From positions 13,741,421 to 13,805,420 of the forward strand of contig NC_037253.1 in the NCBI RefSeq assembly GCF_000002425.4: a stretch of DNA of 64,000 nucleotides, in the 5' to 3' direction. The DNA is from Physcomitrium patens (Eukaryota > Streptophyta > Bryopsida > Funariales > Funariaceae). The notes below the pieces were generated by a model. The model saw only the letters and a program-made list of their open reading frames with translations. It did not search any database and was not told the origin of the DNA. The translations under genes were made by a program, and so were the position numbers. How positions within the stretch are numbered: the first letter of the stretch is position 1; the number at the start of each line of letters is the position of its first letter. This document shows, piece after piece, positions 38,886-51,080 of the stretch.

Positions 38886-41800
38886 GACATAGCTAATTTG
38901 TTCACTAAGTTTCTAATCTACCAATCAATTATAAACCTATATAAAGTCAAATCAATGTCTATGAAGCTTCTAAAAAGCTTTACTACAAGATAATATCAAA
39001 TCTATTTATATTTACCTTCTACTTGATACTTCTTATTTAGGTAAATATATATATTTGTAACATTATTTCCTCTTCTAGGGACAAGTTCCATGAGAAATAA
39101 TCATAAGTTAAGGAAGTACAAGATGTAGTAAATTGTATTTGCTACATATTTTGATCTTGTTTCTTTTGAAAGTGATTGACTAATCATCTCTGCTATTGAT
39201 AATATCTTATTTTAGAATAAGAAGTTTGTCTCGTTATTTTTTTGTTGTTGAGTCCTTCATGACTTCTTTCAAACAAAACATTTATAAGACCATCAAGAAT
39301 CATTTCTACATCCAATAAAATCACCAAAAATTGAGAATCTCTTCCAAGGTTGAGATATCAAATGCATTATATCTTTCTATCTATTCAATGAAGAATTTAT
39401 CATTTTTTAAGGTCTTCATCTTGATTATGTTATATTAAAGGTTGTGACAATCTTAATGTCTCATCTAGTAAGTCAACAAACAATAATTCTTGAGTTGAAT
39501 TTATTGGTTATTGATTTTCTATTTTTTTTAGTACTACAAATAAAGATAGAAGGTAAAATAAAATATTTTTTAAACTATATTTCTTTTATAGCAAAGATTT
39601 GCTATTCTTTATCTTAATTTTGATGGATGTTATCAATGAATAGCATCAATCTTTTTTGTTGCATTTACAAGATTCTTTGCTGGTTCCCATGTATATTTAT
39701 CCAAACTAAAGAACACGATATTTTAACTTATTTTGGGGCCATCTTGAGTTCAAGACTTCTTCTACTTCAAACCTTTCATATATATTTATTTCTATAAGAG
39801 GAGGTAGCATTTGTTTTCTTTCCAAGATATTTACTCTCTTATATGACTCAAGACAAGACAAGTAGAATATAGGATGAATCTTCATAGACTTTAATAGATG
39901 TAATTGATAGGCAATAGAATTGATTTGTTCACAAATAAGAAATGATAAAGTCTATAATAATTCAACTTGTTATAAGAATGGATAGTCTTGATATTGTGAC
40001 AAAGTAACCATATTTTATTACCAACATGTAATTGAGATTTGTCCTTGTAATAATAAAACTGTGTTGGTCTTTTGTTATTCTTGAGTTTCTTTAAATTATG
40101 CCTTTACTTTTGTATGAAGCTTAAATAAATAATTTTTCAAATCTTTTGCTTGAAGATTATCAACTTTTAAAAGTTAAAAGCATCAAATTGTAGATGATAA
40201 CCATAGTTAGTAAAAAAAAGGTATTTTTTTATTAGAAAATATATTGTGTTATTAAAAGCAAATTTTTCCAATGGTAATAGAGTTATCCAATCAACTTTTT
40301 ATTGGTTGATGATACACTTTAAATATTTTTCTAAAAATTGGTTTATATGTTTTATTTGTTTTTTAATTTTAGAATAAAAAGCCAAAGATAGCTTTATATC
40401 TACTATTAAAATCTTAAAAAGGATTCTTTAAATCTCAATACAAATTGAGTCTACTTATTCAATATAATATCCTTAAACAATCCATGATAGCAATAGGTAT
40501 CGTTAAAAAATCTAAGTTATTTTTTTTTATTAGTGATAGATTTTGTAGATGATACAAAATATGTCAACTTGATAAAATGATCTATTATTATGAATATAGA
40601 ATCATATAAATCTAAGATTAGAAGATCTATAACAAAATTCATAAAGATAAAAGATTATGATTGTTTTGAAATAGATAATAATTGAAGAAATCCACAAGAT
40701 CGATGACAAGGAGTTTTAGATCTTGAATAAATGTTACATGATTATACAAAGTCTTTGACTATATTCTACATTTGAGGCCACTAAAAATCTCTTGATATTA
40801 ACTCCAAAATCTTGTATCCAAAATCTCCAACTATTAAAAAATTATGACGAGCTTGAAGAACACATAATCATACTTTGTCTTTTAGAATATATAATTGTTC
40901 TTTAAAATATAGTAGATTATTCTTAAATTCAAACTGAGAAGTATCATGGGACTTAAAAAAATTATTTTTAATATCATGAATAAGAAGATAAGAGGACATA
41001 CTTAATTGAACTTACTTGAGAAAGGTTGAATCAATAATCAATATTGATTTTATTGCTTGAAAATGAAAATGCTCTCACTTCAAGAGAATTATTCTTTAAT
41101 AATCAAAACCTACATCTCTTTCTTTTGGTATAAAATAAAAATATTTAAAAAAAGATATTTGACAAGTTTATTTTATTTTAAATCAATAAGTGATCTTAAA
41201 ATCAATCTTGATATAGACATGTTCCAACGGATTTGGAAACAATTCAAAATATAAGCAAACATAAAATACTCAAGATTCTTATACTTTTTATAGATAGTGA
41301 TTGGACTAAAACTGCCTTTTAAATAGTGAAATCATTTTTTGAAATGAATCTACAATTACAAAAAGTTCTTTATTGTAGATTTTATACTTAATCTTGGATA
41401 TTAAGAATTTTTTGGAATTAAAAAAGCTACAAAATAGAGCTTATTTCTTACTTCTATTTATGACAATATTATACCCATAGCAAAGTGTGATGCATATATT
41501 TTCATAAAAAATTCATTAAAAAAGTTAATATAATATAAAATTTGTGTAAAATTGAATGATATCTTCAAGGCTTCAAAAATTGCTTTAGCTTCTTTATTCC
41601 ACAAAAAGTTTTTCTTTACATATTAGATGTATAAGAAGAGTTGTAACTTAAAAAAAATTCTTCATGAAGATTTGATAATAATAGCCAAATACCAAAAAAT
41701 ATTACATATCTTTGACTATTTTTAAAATCTTCTAATTTATGATAGTTTGGACATTTTTAGAATCTATCATAAGGCCATCATTTGAAATACTGTATCTTAA

Positions 41801-42183
41801 AAAATCAACTTAAATAGTGAGAAATACATATTCTTTTATCTTAGTATTTAATCCTACATCTCTAAGTTTTTATAATATGTAACAAATATAAAATTTATAT
41901 TTCTTTATATTTTTAAAGTAAAATAAAATATTGTCTAAATAATAGGTAAAAAAATAATTAAAAAACTCACAAAAAATATTATTTATTAGATGTTGAAAAG
42001 TAGTTAGTATATTTGTGAAACTAAAAGGCATGACATTATATTCAAAATGTCAATATCTAGTTCAAAATGTAATCTTCTATTCATCTTTAATGCTAATCTT
42101 CTATTCTGCTTCTTTAATGCATATCAAATTATATGCTCTTTGTAGATCTATTCTTATATTATCTTTTGAGATTTCGTCGCAGC

Positions 42184-42283
42184 NNNNNNNNNNNNNNNNN
42201 NNNNNNNNNNNNNNNNNNNNNNNNNNNNNNNNNNNNNNNNNNNNNNNNNNNNNNNNNNNNNNNNNNNNNNNNNNNNNNNNNNN
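42184..42283. other. Assembly gap of exactly 100 N
   Basis: One hundred unknown bases, the conventional placeholder for a gap of unknown size. It falls in the reverse-transcriptase part of the minus-strand old gypsy copy, with a long T run shortly after it. Both sides align to neighbouring parts of the young element, so the missing stretch is probably short. Confidence 0.98.
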
Positions 42284-45200
42284 TCCGATTTTTTTTTTTT
42301 GTGATCTTGTTGAATCTTTAATAGTCTACACATATTTGCAAAGATCTTTTTTTTTTTTTTTTTTTTTCCTTCACAAATAAGATGGGAGGTCTTATTGGAG
42401 ATTTAAAATAGCATATGAAGTTAATAGCCAAATTCTTATCAGTATATTTCTTGAGTGCAGCCAATTCATTTTGTAATAAATTATAAATTGATTCAAATGG
42501 TGACTGAGCTTCTTCTTGAAGATTGATATAGCAATTATAGGAATGATGGTTTAAAAGAATATCTACATTTTTTTCTCAAAAAAATCTTAATAAAATTGAT
42601 ATTGATTTAAAATGCCACTTAAAAACTTTTTTCTATTAAGAATAAATGTGACATATATAACAAAAATTGACCTTTTTTTGTAGTGTGTATGAAAGCCCTT
42701 CTACCTATCAATAAGATTTTGGATGTATTGGATTTATGGATTTTTATTTGAATATTAGAATCTTAAGCTAAACTATGGAAGAAATTAAGATTACAAAAAA
42801 TCTAGTCTATTTGAAGGTAATACTTTTCTAGCCATAATAATCTTAAAATAACTAGATTAAAAAAAATTAATCACATTAAATATTAAGAAGCTATTATGGC
42901 CATTAATGACTACATGTAAACGAATAATTTCATAAATGACATCTCTAAAAGATAATGAATAACTATCTATTACTTCGACATGCATAGATATGATTTTTTA
43001 CACTAAAGATATTTTGTGTATTTTGATAAAATCTTTGTCTGTAAAATAAGTTGAGACTCTTGAATCTAACAAGGCTAAAACTTTGTGATTTTTTTATCCT
43101 AAATAAATTTCTATTGTAAAACAAGATGAAGGATCTAAAGAAAAGATAGGATCTTTATTAAGTGTCATAGAAGATTTCAATTGCATAGTCTCTATTGTAG
43201 TTGGAGAAATTTATTTTTTGACACATCATCCTCTTTGGCAACTATGTTCTTTATTTTGTGGTTGTATTGCTTCTTTGAATAACATAGAGTAGTATGCTTA
43301 GATTCTCTACAATATAAGTATAAGTCTTTTTAATGGCATTGAGTCTTTTTTTTGCTCAATAAGAGGTTTGAAATATACCATGTCAATTTGCATAGGTTCC
43401 AATATTGATTAATAAGCTTTTGTAAACTTAGAAGGTGTTACCATGACTTGACTTGTACTTCTGCAATCAAACCTTTATTCTTGGCATTTTTTAAAGAATT
43501 AATTTTTTCATGCAATGGCTTGAGCAATAAATTACTTTAATGAATTTATTCTTGGCATCATCAATAATAAATGTTTGATTTTATCTTTTAATCCATATAA
43601 AAATTAATTAATAAGAAAATTGTCATTTTAATCCATGTCGCAAGTAAGGTTTTGGAATTTAGCAATATATATGGTGGCTAAATGTAATCTTTATTATAAA
43701 GATATGAATTTGGGATTTATTACCTTTTTTCAATTACTTTCTCAAAATATAGCCATGAAGACTTCCAAAAATAAATTTAAATCATAGAGTAGTCGTGAAT
43801 CCTTTCCTATCAAAGATATAATCCAAGAGAGAATACTCTCCAAGAGAAGTGCATCTATGAATCTAACTTGGATAAATCTATCAAGGTATTGAAAAGGATG
43901 CAACCTTAGATAAAGCTTTACTTGTTATAAAAATCTTTGAAACTTTAATCTTGTTCCATTGAACTTCTTTGTTATACTTATCTTTGCTTCTTTTATACTT
44001 ATAGCAATAAGACTTCTCAGATTTAGTTGTGAACCTGATTTACTTGTTTCTTTCAATTACACAATTTTTTGGCATGGAGTTTAAAGTTTATTTTTGACCT
44101 CTTCTATAGGCATTGGAATATTACTTCTATGGTTGATATTAGAGATATGTGAGATTTCTATCCTAAGAATATTGATAAATTTGTAAAGATCTATAATGGT
44201 TGCAAATCTATTCTTATATCTGCCAAAAGTAGCATCTACAATTTTTCCTTCTATAAACAACTCAAAAAAATCTATAAGTCAAATTAGAAGAGAGTAATCT
44301 GCAACCTCTAATATCAAATGAAAATTTCTACAAAGAAGGGTAATCCACTCTTTTTAAAGAAAAAATTAAATATGTATTTGTGAAGCATCTAAGAAGCTTT
44401 GCCATAAGATAATATCAAATCTACCTATATTTATCTTTCATATACTACTTCTTATTTAAATAAATATGTATATATATATGACAAAATGTGAAGCATAATT
44501 ATATGCTCTTTAAGCTTATCATAATTTTTAGTTTTATGACTTTTTAGATACAATAAGATCTTAGAATTGATATCAAAAGATTTTTTGATAGTCTTAAATA
44601 TGGAAGGAAATTTTTAAAAAAAATATAATCCTAAGATGATTATTTTAGATTAAAAAATCTTTATTATAAAGCTTTTGGACTTTACCAAATATATACCAAA
44701 ATAACCATGGTCTTTTATTTCTATGGATTTTAGTACAAATCTTTTAATCTTAAGTTTTTATAACCTTATATTTATAATAGTGAATCATTTTACTAAGATT
44801 TCATATTTTTTATTATATACAAAAAATATCATAAGTAAAAAAATATCTAAATTTTTTTGATAATTTTTATTACTATTATGAATTACCAAAAAATATTATA
44901 TTGGATAGAAAAATTCAAATAATATTAGAGTTATAGAAAATATTTTTTAAAATATTGAAGGTAGACATAAAACTTTGGCATTCCATCTTCAAATTGATGG
45001 ACAAAATAAATAATTGAATGAAGTTTTGGAGCAGTTTTTGAAGTATACCATCAATTACCATCAAAATAATTGGACAAATCTTTTGCTATTGGTAAATTTT
45101 GTATATAATAAAAAAATATATTCTTCTATTTAGAAATATTTTTTATAAAAATTATGTGGATTATTATAGATTATAATCATTTTTAATTTATAAACAAATT

Positions 45201-46074
45201 AATCTAATTGCATATTGATTATACCTATCAAAGTCTATGAAGATCTATCTTGTATTCCACGTGTAATTTTTTGAACCATATGAGACAATGGATATGCCAA
45301 AAAAAATTCATGTCATTTCTTGCTATAAAAGAAGATAATATTATATAGTTTGAAATCAAAGAAGTTTTAGATTTAAGGTAGCATGAAAATAAGTTTAAAT
45401 ATCTTATATATTAGTATAGATATGATATTAATAAATACACATAGAAGCCATCTAAGAATCTTAAAAATATAATAAAATATATATATATATATATATATTT
45501 ATTGATGATAAATAATTATTTACTATAAAATAAATCAAGTATAAGAAAGATTGCATTCTATTTCTTATCCTTGTTTTTGATTTTTTTATATATGTAGCAC
45601 TAATGAAATAGATAATCAAAAATCAAAAGATTCAATTTTAAGAGCTAATATATGTTAAATTATCAAATAAAGCATTGAAATTATTATACCCTTTAAGATG
45701 ACATACTAGAGATAAAGACTCTCAAGAACAACATATTTGACTTCAAAGAGATGGCAAGATACAATGTTTTTGATATTACAACCTTAGAAGAGACTTCCAA
45801 TGTTTAATAATATTATTAGAGGTAGAAACCATATTTAATAGTATTTTAAATATTTTATTTGAAAGAAGTTATAAAAGCCTCAATAATGATCAAATATTAG
45901 GTTGGTCTTTCTACCTTCATATGAGATACTATCAATGAGTAAGATGACCTATAAATTACTTAAAAAAAAAACAAAAATCAAAATATATTGTAAATATAAT
46001 TTGTTGCATCTTAGACTTTTTCAACATGTGATTATTTCTTCTTGTAGATTATTTCTTTAAAAGAAAGATGATAA

Positions 46075-46575
46075 TGTCACAAATATAAATATTTATTTAG
46101 ATTTAAAAGAATTAAATAAAAATAAATAATTTTAATAAAATCTAAAAAAAAACTTCTTAAAAGCTAAATAAATGTGTATTTAATTTTATACATGTCTATA
46201 GATGATTGATAGGTTAAAATCTTGGCCTACAAGTTGTCCACCTATGATTGAAGTTTGTCATGTCGTGCATATGTGAGACTTATTTTATAAGTTAGAAATA
46301 TATCTTGCAAGTTGGACATGTATTGGAGGTCTTATAAAATATTGCTACCTAGCTTCTAATTTGATAGTATATATAGAGATAAGAATAAAACCTTCTTCAT
46401 TCTTCTGAATATCTTTTTTGTTCTTAGTCTTATTTGAAGAGTCTTTAATCTTTTAGACTTTGGTAATAGTCATTTTAGTTTTAATATTATACTATTTTTG
46501 ATTGAATATCTATTTTTTTTTAGTATCACAAAAATTTATTGAATTTTTAGCTGTTTTAAATTCATATTCTTAACA
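46075..46575 (+). repeat. 3' LTR of the old plus-strand gypsy copy
   Basis: Starts TGTCAC and ends TTAACA, aligned over its whole length with the young LTR. The TATATATAGAG box and the following CTTCTTCATTCTTC arm (remnant of the hairpin) are still visible. Confidence 0.8.
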
Positions 46576-49500
46576 ATTGCTCTTTTGGCCATTGTAATTT
46601 ATAGAAAGCTTATACTTATAACTATTATATGACAAGTTTTTTCCATGATTGCAAATTTTCTTTACATATGACATGTCAAATAAAACATTTGTTTATATTA
46701 TAAATAAGGTTTTTTTTTTTATATAGATAATTGAATGATCTTCATTCAGCATTAAAACATTCTTGTTTTAAGCTAGTCGTTTGAGGTTTTTGAAAGTAAT
46801 AAGAATAAGTTTTAATAATTGAATAGCTATTACCAAATAACCATCAACTACATATCAACAACTTAGATTCATTTTAAAAAACATTTTGTAACCAAGTGGT
46901 CCTTCCAACACCTTTATTATAGAAACATTAATACTTTAAAAGTTGAAAGTAGTCATGCAATATTAAAAAAAAAAAAGTGATTATTAGTATTAACAAAGAA
47001 CTTTTATGATGTTTGGATGAAGATTATAATATATGAGGAGTATTGAAAGAAGTTGCAAGCTAAGATTTGAAGTAAATAAATATTATTTTTGTTTTATTTG
47101 GAAAGAAATTTTTGTGATCAAGTAGTAAACAAGATCTCAAGGTTTTCTTTGATAAAAATCCTTGGATTGGTGTTTGCATTGAAGTAAAATAATAATAGTA
47201 AAATACTTTACACTGGACAGTTCATATCAAGAATTAGATTGCCATGCAAGCATTGGCTTTATAAAAGGCTTCAAATAAATGATGTTTTGGATATGAATAA
47301 ACTCCATCTATAATAGTACTTTGATCCTCTTCCTTCCTTACTTCTTCTACCACATCACATCCTTTAACAATAAATTTTAGACATTTTGTTATTCCTTCAA
47401 TAGTGTTGCAAAGTATTCTCTTGTTGGACCCCAAATTAATAATCTGCAGCACAATCAATCTTGATAAATCTTTCATCTCACAGAATTCGAACTCCAAATA
47501 ATTCTATCAAACAACATGCTAAAATATAGCAATCTAAGATGCTCAATCAAAATCAATTGCAATCATCTACGCAACATGGCTCCTCCTAATTTGAACTTGT
47601 AGATGAATGGCAAATGCCGTATAAGAGATGTGGACAAGCTAGACATAACATCAACACTTTTCCAAGTCTACAAGCATTAAGTATTAAGAACTAATTGTAG
47701 AGACATACAACAGAGATATATATATAGAGAGAGAGAGAGATTCCAAAGATTCAAAGGGTGGGGTGCCAAAAGATTGTTGGGGGATGTCAATGCAACAATT
47801 TAAGGATGTTGCGTCAACATTACTTTATATATACATCCATAAATACCCACAACATTGCCTACAATTTGGCATTAACTGCAGTTCATTGTGTGTATATAAA
47901 TATATAAATATATATATATATATATAGATATGAAATGGGGAGAAGTTGGACGACGACCTTTAAAAGCACTTTCAATGCACGAAAGCAAACTATTCATCAT
48001 CCATTCATGGCAAAATAGTGTGGTCAATAATACCATCCAGTGGGTCCTCTGCCACCTCACTTTATGCTTTCAGGAGGTTGGGAGCATCTACAAATTAAAT
48101 GTAGAATTGAAATCAATGCTCGCTGTGGGAGGAATTCACCAGCACCTTTGCAAACATATTTATATGTTCAGTTTTGAACCCTCTTTTTTCATTTTTAATA
48201 TTATTTTTTACAAGTGATTTTTATTGTAAAAACCAAAGAGAAATGCCTTTACAATATTTTTTGAATTCGATAATAATTACTATCTGTTATTGTCGCAAAT
48301 TGTGAATGTTTCAGATGTACTTTACCTAAAATTAATTTTAAAGCTATGTTTTGAAAAGTGTATTTATGAAATTTCCAGAAAAATGAGCTCCAAATTAAAA
48401 ACCTCGTAGCTTTTAAAAGCTACTAAACACAGCCATTGTTTTTCGTGATAATATTATTTTGAATATCTTTCCGTTGCAAACCGTATTGCTATATATATAT
48501 ATATATATATATCTATATATTTATTGGTTCCCTTTGGAACTCTATATTGGAAATGGTGCTACACATTCTGTGTGCTAGGTGAAGATATATCTTGTGTACT
48601 TGACTGTGCAATGATTATTTTGAAATTTGAGCATTCAAATGATCTTCAGTGAATATATATTTTATGTATATGAGCTATAATATTGATCAACTTGTTTAAT
48701 CCAATTAAAATATTGTATATTTACTAATTTTATCTTGTATAATGAAAATATTATGGAACCGTTTGAGACAAATTTGAATTATACATAGATGATTTTCTTA
48801 GCCATGATGGTATCTTTCCTTGAGAAAAATAAAATATAACCACAACTACATATACATGTGTATATATATACGCATTTTATATAAGTGATTTTAGAAGTTA
48901 TGTTTTATATATATTTAACTTGATTATTATTTTTATAATCATCAATTAGAATAAATTACAACAGGATTGGAAATCTATATTGATTGTCAACAAATCCATC
49001 TCAACTCACTTAATGTCTTTTTAAAACAACTATAAATTTACATCATAAAATTACTAATCTATGCATATAACAAATAGTTGAAAGTATGATTTTTATGATT
49101 GTTTTTAATTAATCAAAAGCATAAATATAATAATAATCATCTTGGATTTTGTTGTATTGAACAAAAATATAATACTTTGCAATTTTTTAGAGAAATATTG
49201 TAAAAGTATTATTTAATAAAATTACCAATTACAAAAAGCTTTCACATGCCAGTATAGGATAGGATCAATGGATAGGATCAATACAATTGAACTCAACACA
49301 TTTTCTAAATGCCAAATTATAAAATTTAATTCAATAAAAATATATATGAAATACCATTCGAAACTAAAATATGACCAAAAATATTTTTAAAATATAAAAA
49401 CAAATTTAGTACCAGTTACAATAAAATTATAATTCTTACAATCAATGGAAGTATAGAAATACAAGGTATGTAGAAGAAAAATTATGCAAAAGATTAACAC

Positions 49501-49820
49501 ATCTACTCAACAATATTTTGGCTTTTATTCTTTTAATTACAGACCATGTATATATATATATATATATATACACATATATATATTATATACACATATGCAT
49601 ATATTATCACAAGTTAAAATTTTAAATTTGACTTTAAATAATTTATCAAAATCTAAAAATCACATCTTTAAAAATAATTATTTTATTCTTGGTCTCCAAT
49701 ATTTTTATTGAACTAACAGGAAAATTAATCATGTTTCATTCATAATTTAATTATATATATACAATAATTAATTATTTTTGAAAATTTAAAAAGTAAATAT
49801 ATTATATTTGTATGTATGTA
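46576..49820. other. AT-rich intergenic DNA with two unrecognised short frames
   Basis: No recognisable gene. An 87-codon minus frame (47,234-47,497) has balanced, protein-like composition, with Cys and charged residues, but no similarity I recognise. A 95-codon plus frame (47,930-48,217) is likewise unrecognised. The stretch 47,230-48,200 is less AT-rich than its surroundings and may be a decayed host sequence. (AT)n tracts lie at about 47,902-47,926, 48,491-48,512 and 49,549-49,570, and a (GA)n run at about 47,724-47,740. Confidence 0.4.
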
Positions 49821-49825
49821 TGTAT

Positions 49826-50945
49826 AGCTCAAGCCATAAGTACACCCTAAATTATTATACATATACTTAATATGTTTACGTACATATCCAAGGCTTTTGA
49901 TTGGTTCATGTAAATGTTTCTTTTTTGTCTTGACACAGGTCTTGATCCATTTTCTTCTCTTCCTTGATTTAATATGGATCCTAGCTTCTTTTCCTTTCTT
50001 TATTGCCTCAGTGCACGTGCAGCCTTTCTTTCTTATCTCAATATAGATTTTGGTCCCCTTCTAATGTGGATTCCCACCTCCCTCTATATCTTCTTTGTTC
50101 TTATGCAAGTCTTAGGTCATTTATGTACACAACTTATTTTATTTCCTCTCTAAATCACTCCCTCCCTTGTTGTAATTTATATTGTGCCACATATGTTCTA
50201 AGATTAAATTTTCATATTGTCTTGTCTATGCAAGTAAGTAAGAATCTAGAAATGATATATGAAATCCTAATTGTCATTGATGTTGAGAAGCTCCTTTCTA
50301 CTATCACCACCAAAGATGAATTAGTTATCACCAACTTAAAGACGTTGCTTCTTGGGCCATGTCTAGATGTTGGAAAGTTTGTCATGGTGCAAGACATATA
50401 CATCGTTGTTGTAGAGAGATTCATAGATAAAGCTACATAGGACAATAAATTTAAGGAGTTCAAAAAACATTAAGCAACAAGAGCTTGGAGTAGAATAAGC
50501 AAATAATAGAGATTGAATAGACCCTCATCAATCAAAACCTTTCATATTTTATTTATTTTATTTTTATTTTTATTTTATTTTTTTCTCCTTCTATTTCTTC
50601 TTTTTATGTTCTATAATTACATACTTGCTCATCTCAAGGCTTTGGATTCCACTTTGATTTTGATGGAGTAATAGATATCCGACTTGTACAATCATCACCA
50701 ATAATAATCATATTAACTCTTTGTCATGCCATCAAAGTATTGTTATAATAGGACCTCTTATCTAAGAAGAAAGTAAGGAAGGATGGAATCAAGTCTTGCA
50801 TTAGGGCAAGAAAGAGACAGATAGGAGCTAAAACTAGTGCCATGATAAAAATAAAAAGATCTAAATGAGCTAATCAAAAGCCTTGGATGTATATATTAAA
50901 TAATGGGTGTGAATATAACAACTTAGGATGTACTTGTATCTTATA
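49826..50945. mobile_element. Foldback-like DNA element 1 (long repetitive inverted arms)
   Basis: The left arm (about 49,826-50,140) is the approximate reverse complement of the right arm (about 50,740-50,945). Outer blocks pair as AAGTACA, then CCAAGGCTTTTGATT, then pyrimidine-rich sequence. Within each arm a loose unit of about 35-45 bp recurs (TGCAAGTCTTGGTCCC-like separated by CTTTCTTT). Arms built from tandem subrepeats are typical of foldback/MULE-type elements. The centre (50,150-50,730) holds a frame (about 50,250-50,437) with no recognised similarity, no transposase and possibly captured host DNA. The ends abut TA runs. Confidence 0.55.
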
Positions 50946-51080
50946 AATATATATATATATATATATTAGATTTATTTTAGATATTTAAATATTTTAATTT
51001 TTATATATATATATATATATTAGATTTATTTTAGATATTTAAATATTTTAATTTATATATATATATATATATATATATAT
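50945..51080. repeat. Tandem duplication of TA tract plus 36-bp block
   Basis: The block ATTAGATTTATTTTAGATAT and its continuation (through AATATTTTAATTT) occurs twice, apparently identical, each time bordered by a long TA run. It links the two foldback-like elements. Confidence 0.8.

Larger units (their letters stand above)
37053..44483 (-). mobile_element. Old opposite-strand copy of the young gypsy family, nested insertion
   Basis: Reverse-complement alignment with the young element runs through it in order: 3' LTR (37,053-39,062, itself interrupted), polypurine/3' end (about 39,063-39,180), integrase to reverse transcriptase (about 39,200-42,480), protease and gag remnants (to about 44,320), and a short 5' LTR remnant (ending TGACA at 44,483). 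It lies exactly where the old plus-strand copy is broken, so it inserted into that copy. It is extensively broken, with many tens of breaks, in a C-to-T/G-to-A style. A 100-N gap lies in its reverse-transcriptase part. Confidence 0.82.
28073..46575 (+). mobile_element. Old copy of the young gypsy family, split by later insertions
   Basis: Pieces on the plus strand that align with the young element: 5' LTR remnant and leader (about 28,073-28,560), gag to mid-pol (about 34,170-37,050), late pol (about 44,490-46,070) and 3' LTR (46,075-46,575). The gaps are filled by other elements at about 28,560-34,170 and 37,053-44,483. It is extensively broken, with many tens of breaks, and most differences from the young element look like C-to-T or G-to-A. 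It is the oldest gypsy layer here. No target duplication could be recognised. Confidence 0.82.

Noticed and set aside
47234-47497. 87-codon minus-strand frame with protein-like composition
   Set aside because: No family recognised and no start, splice or neighbour evidence; mentioned only within the intergenic entry.
49900-50140. Recurring 35-45 bp units resembling a CRISPR array
   Set aside because: Units are degenerate, spacing varies, the same units recur inverted in the opposite arm, and the genome is eukaryotic.
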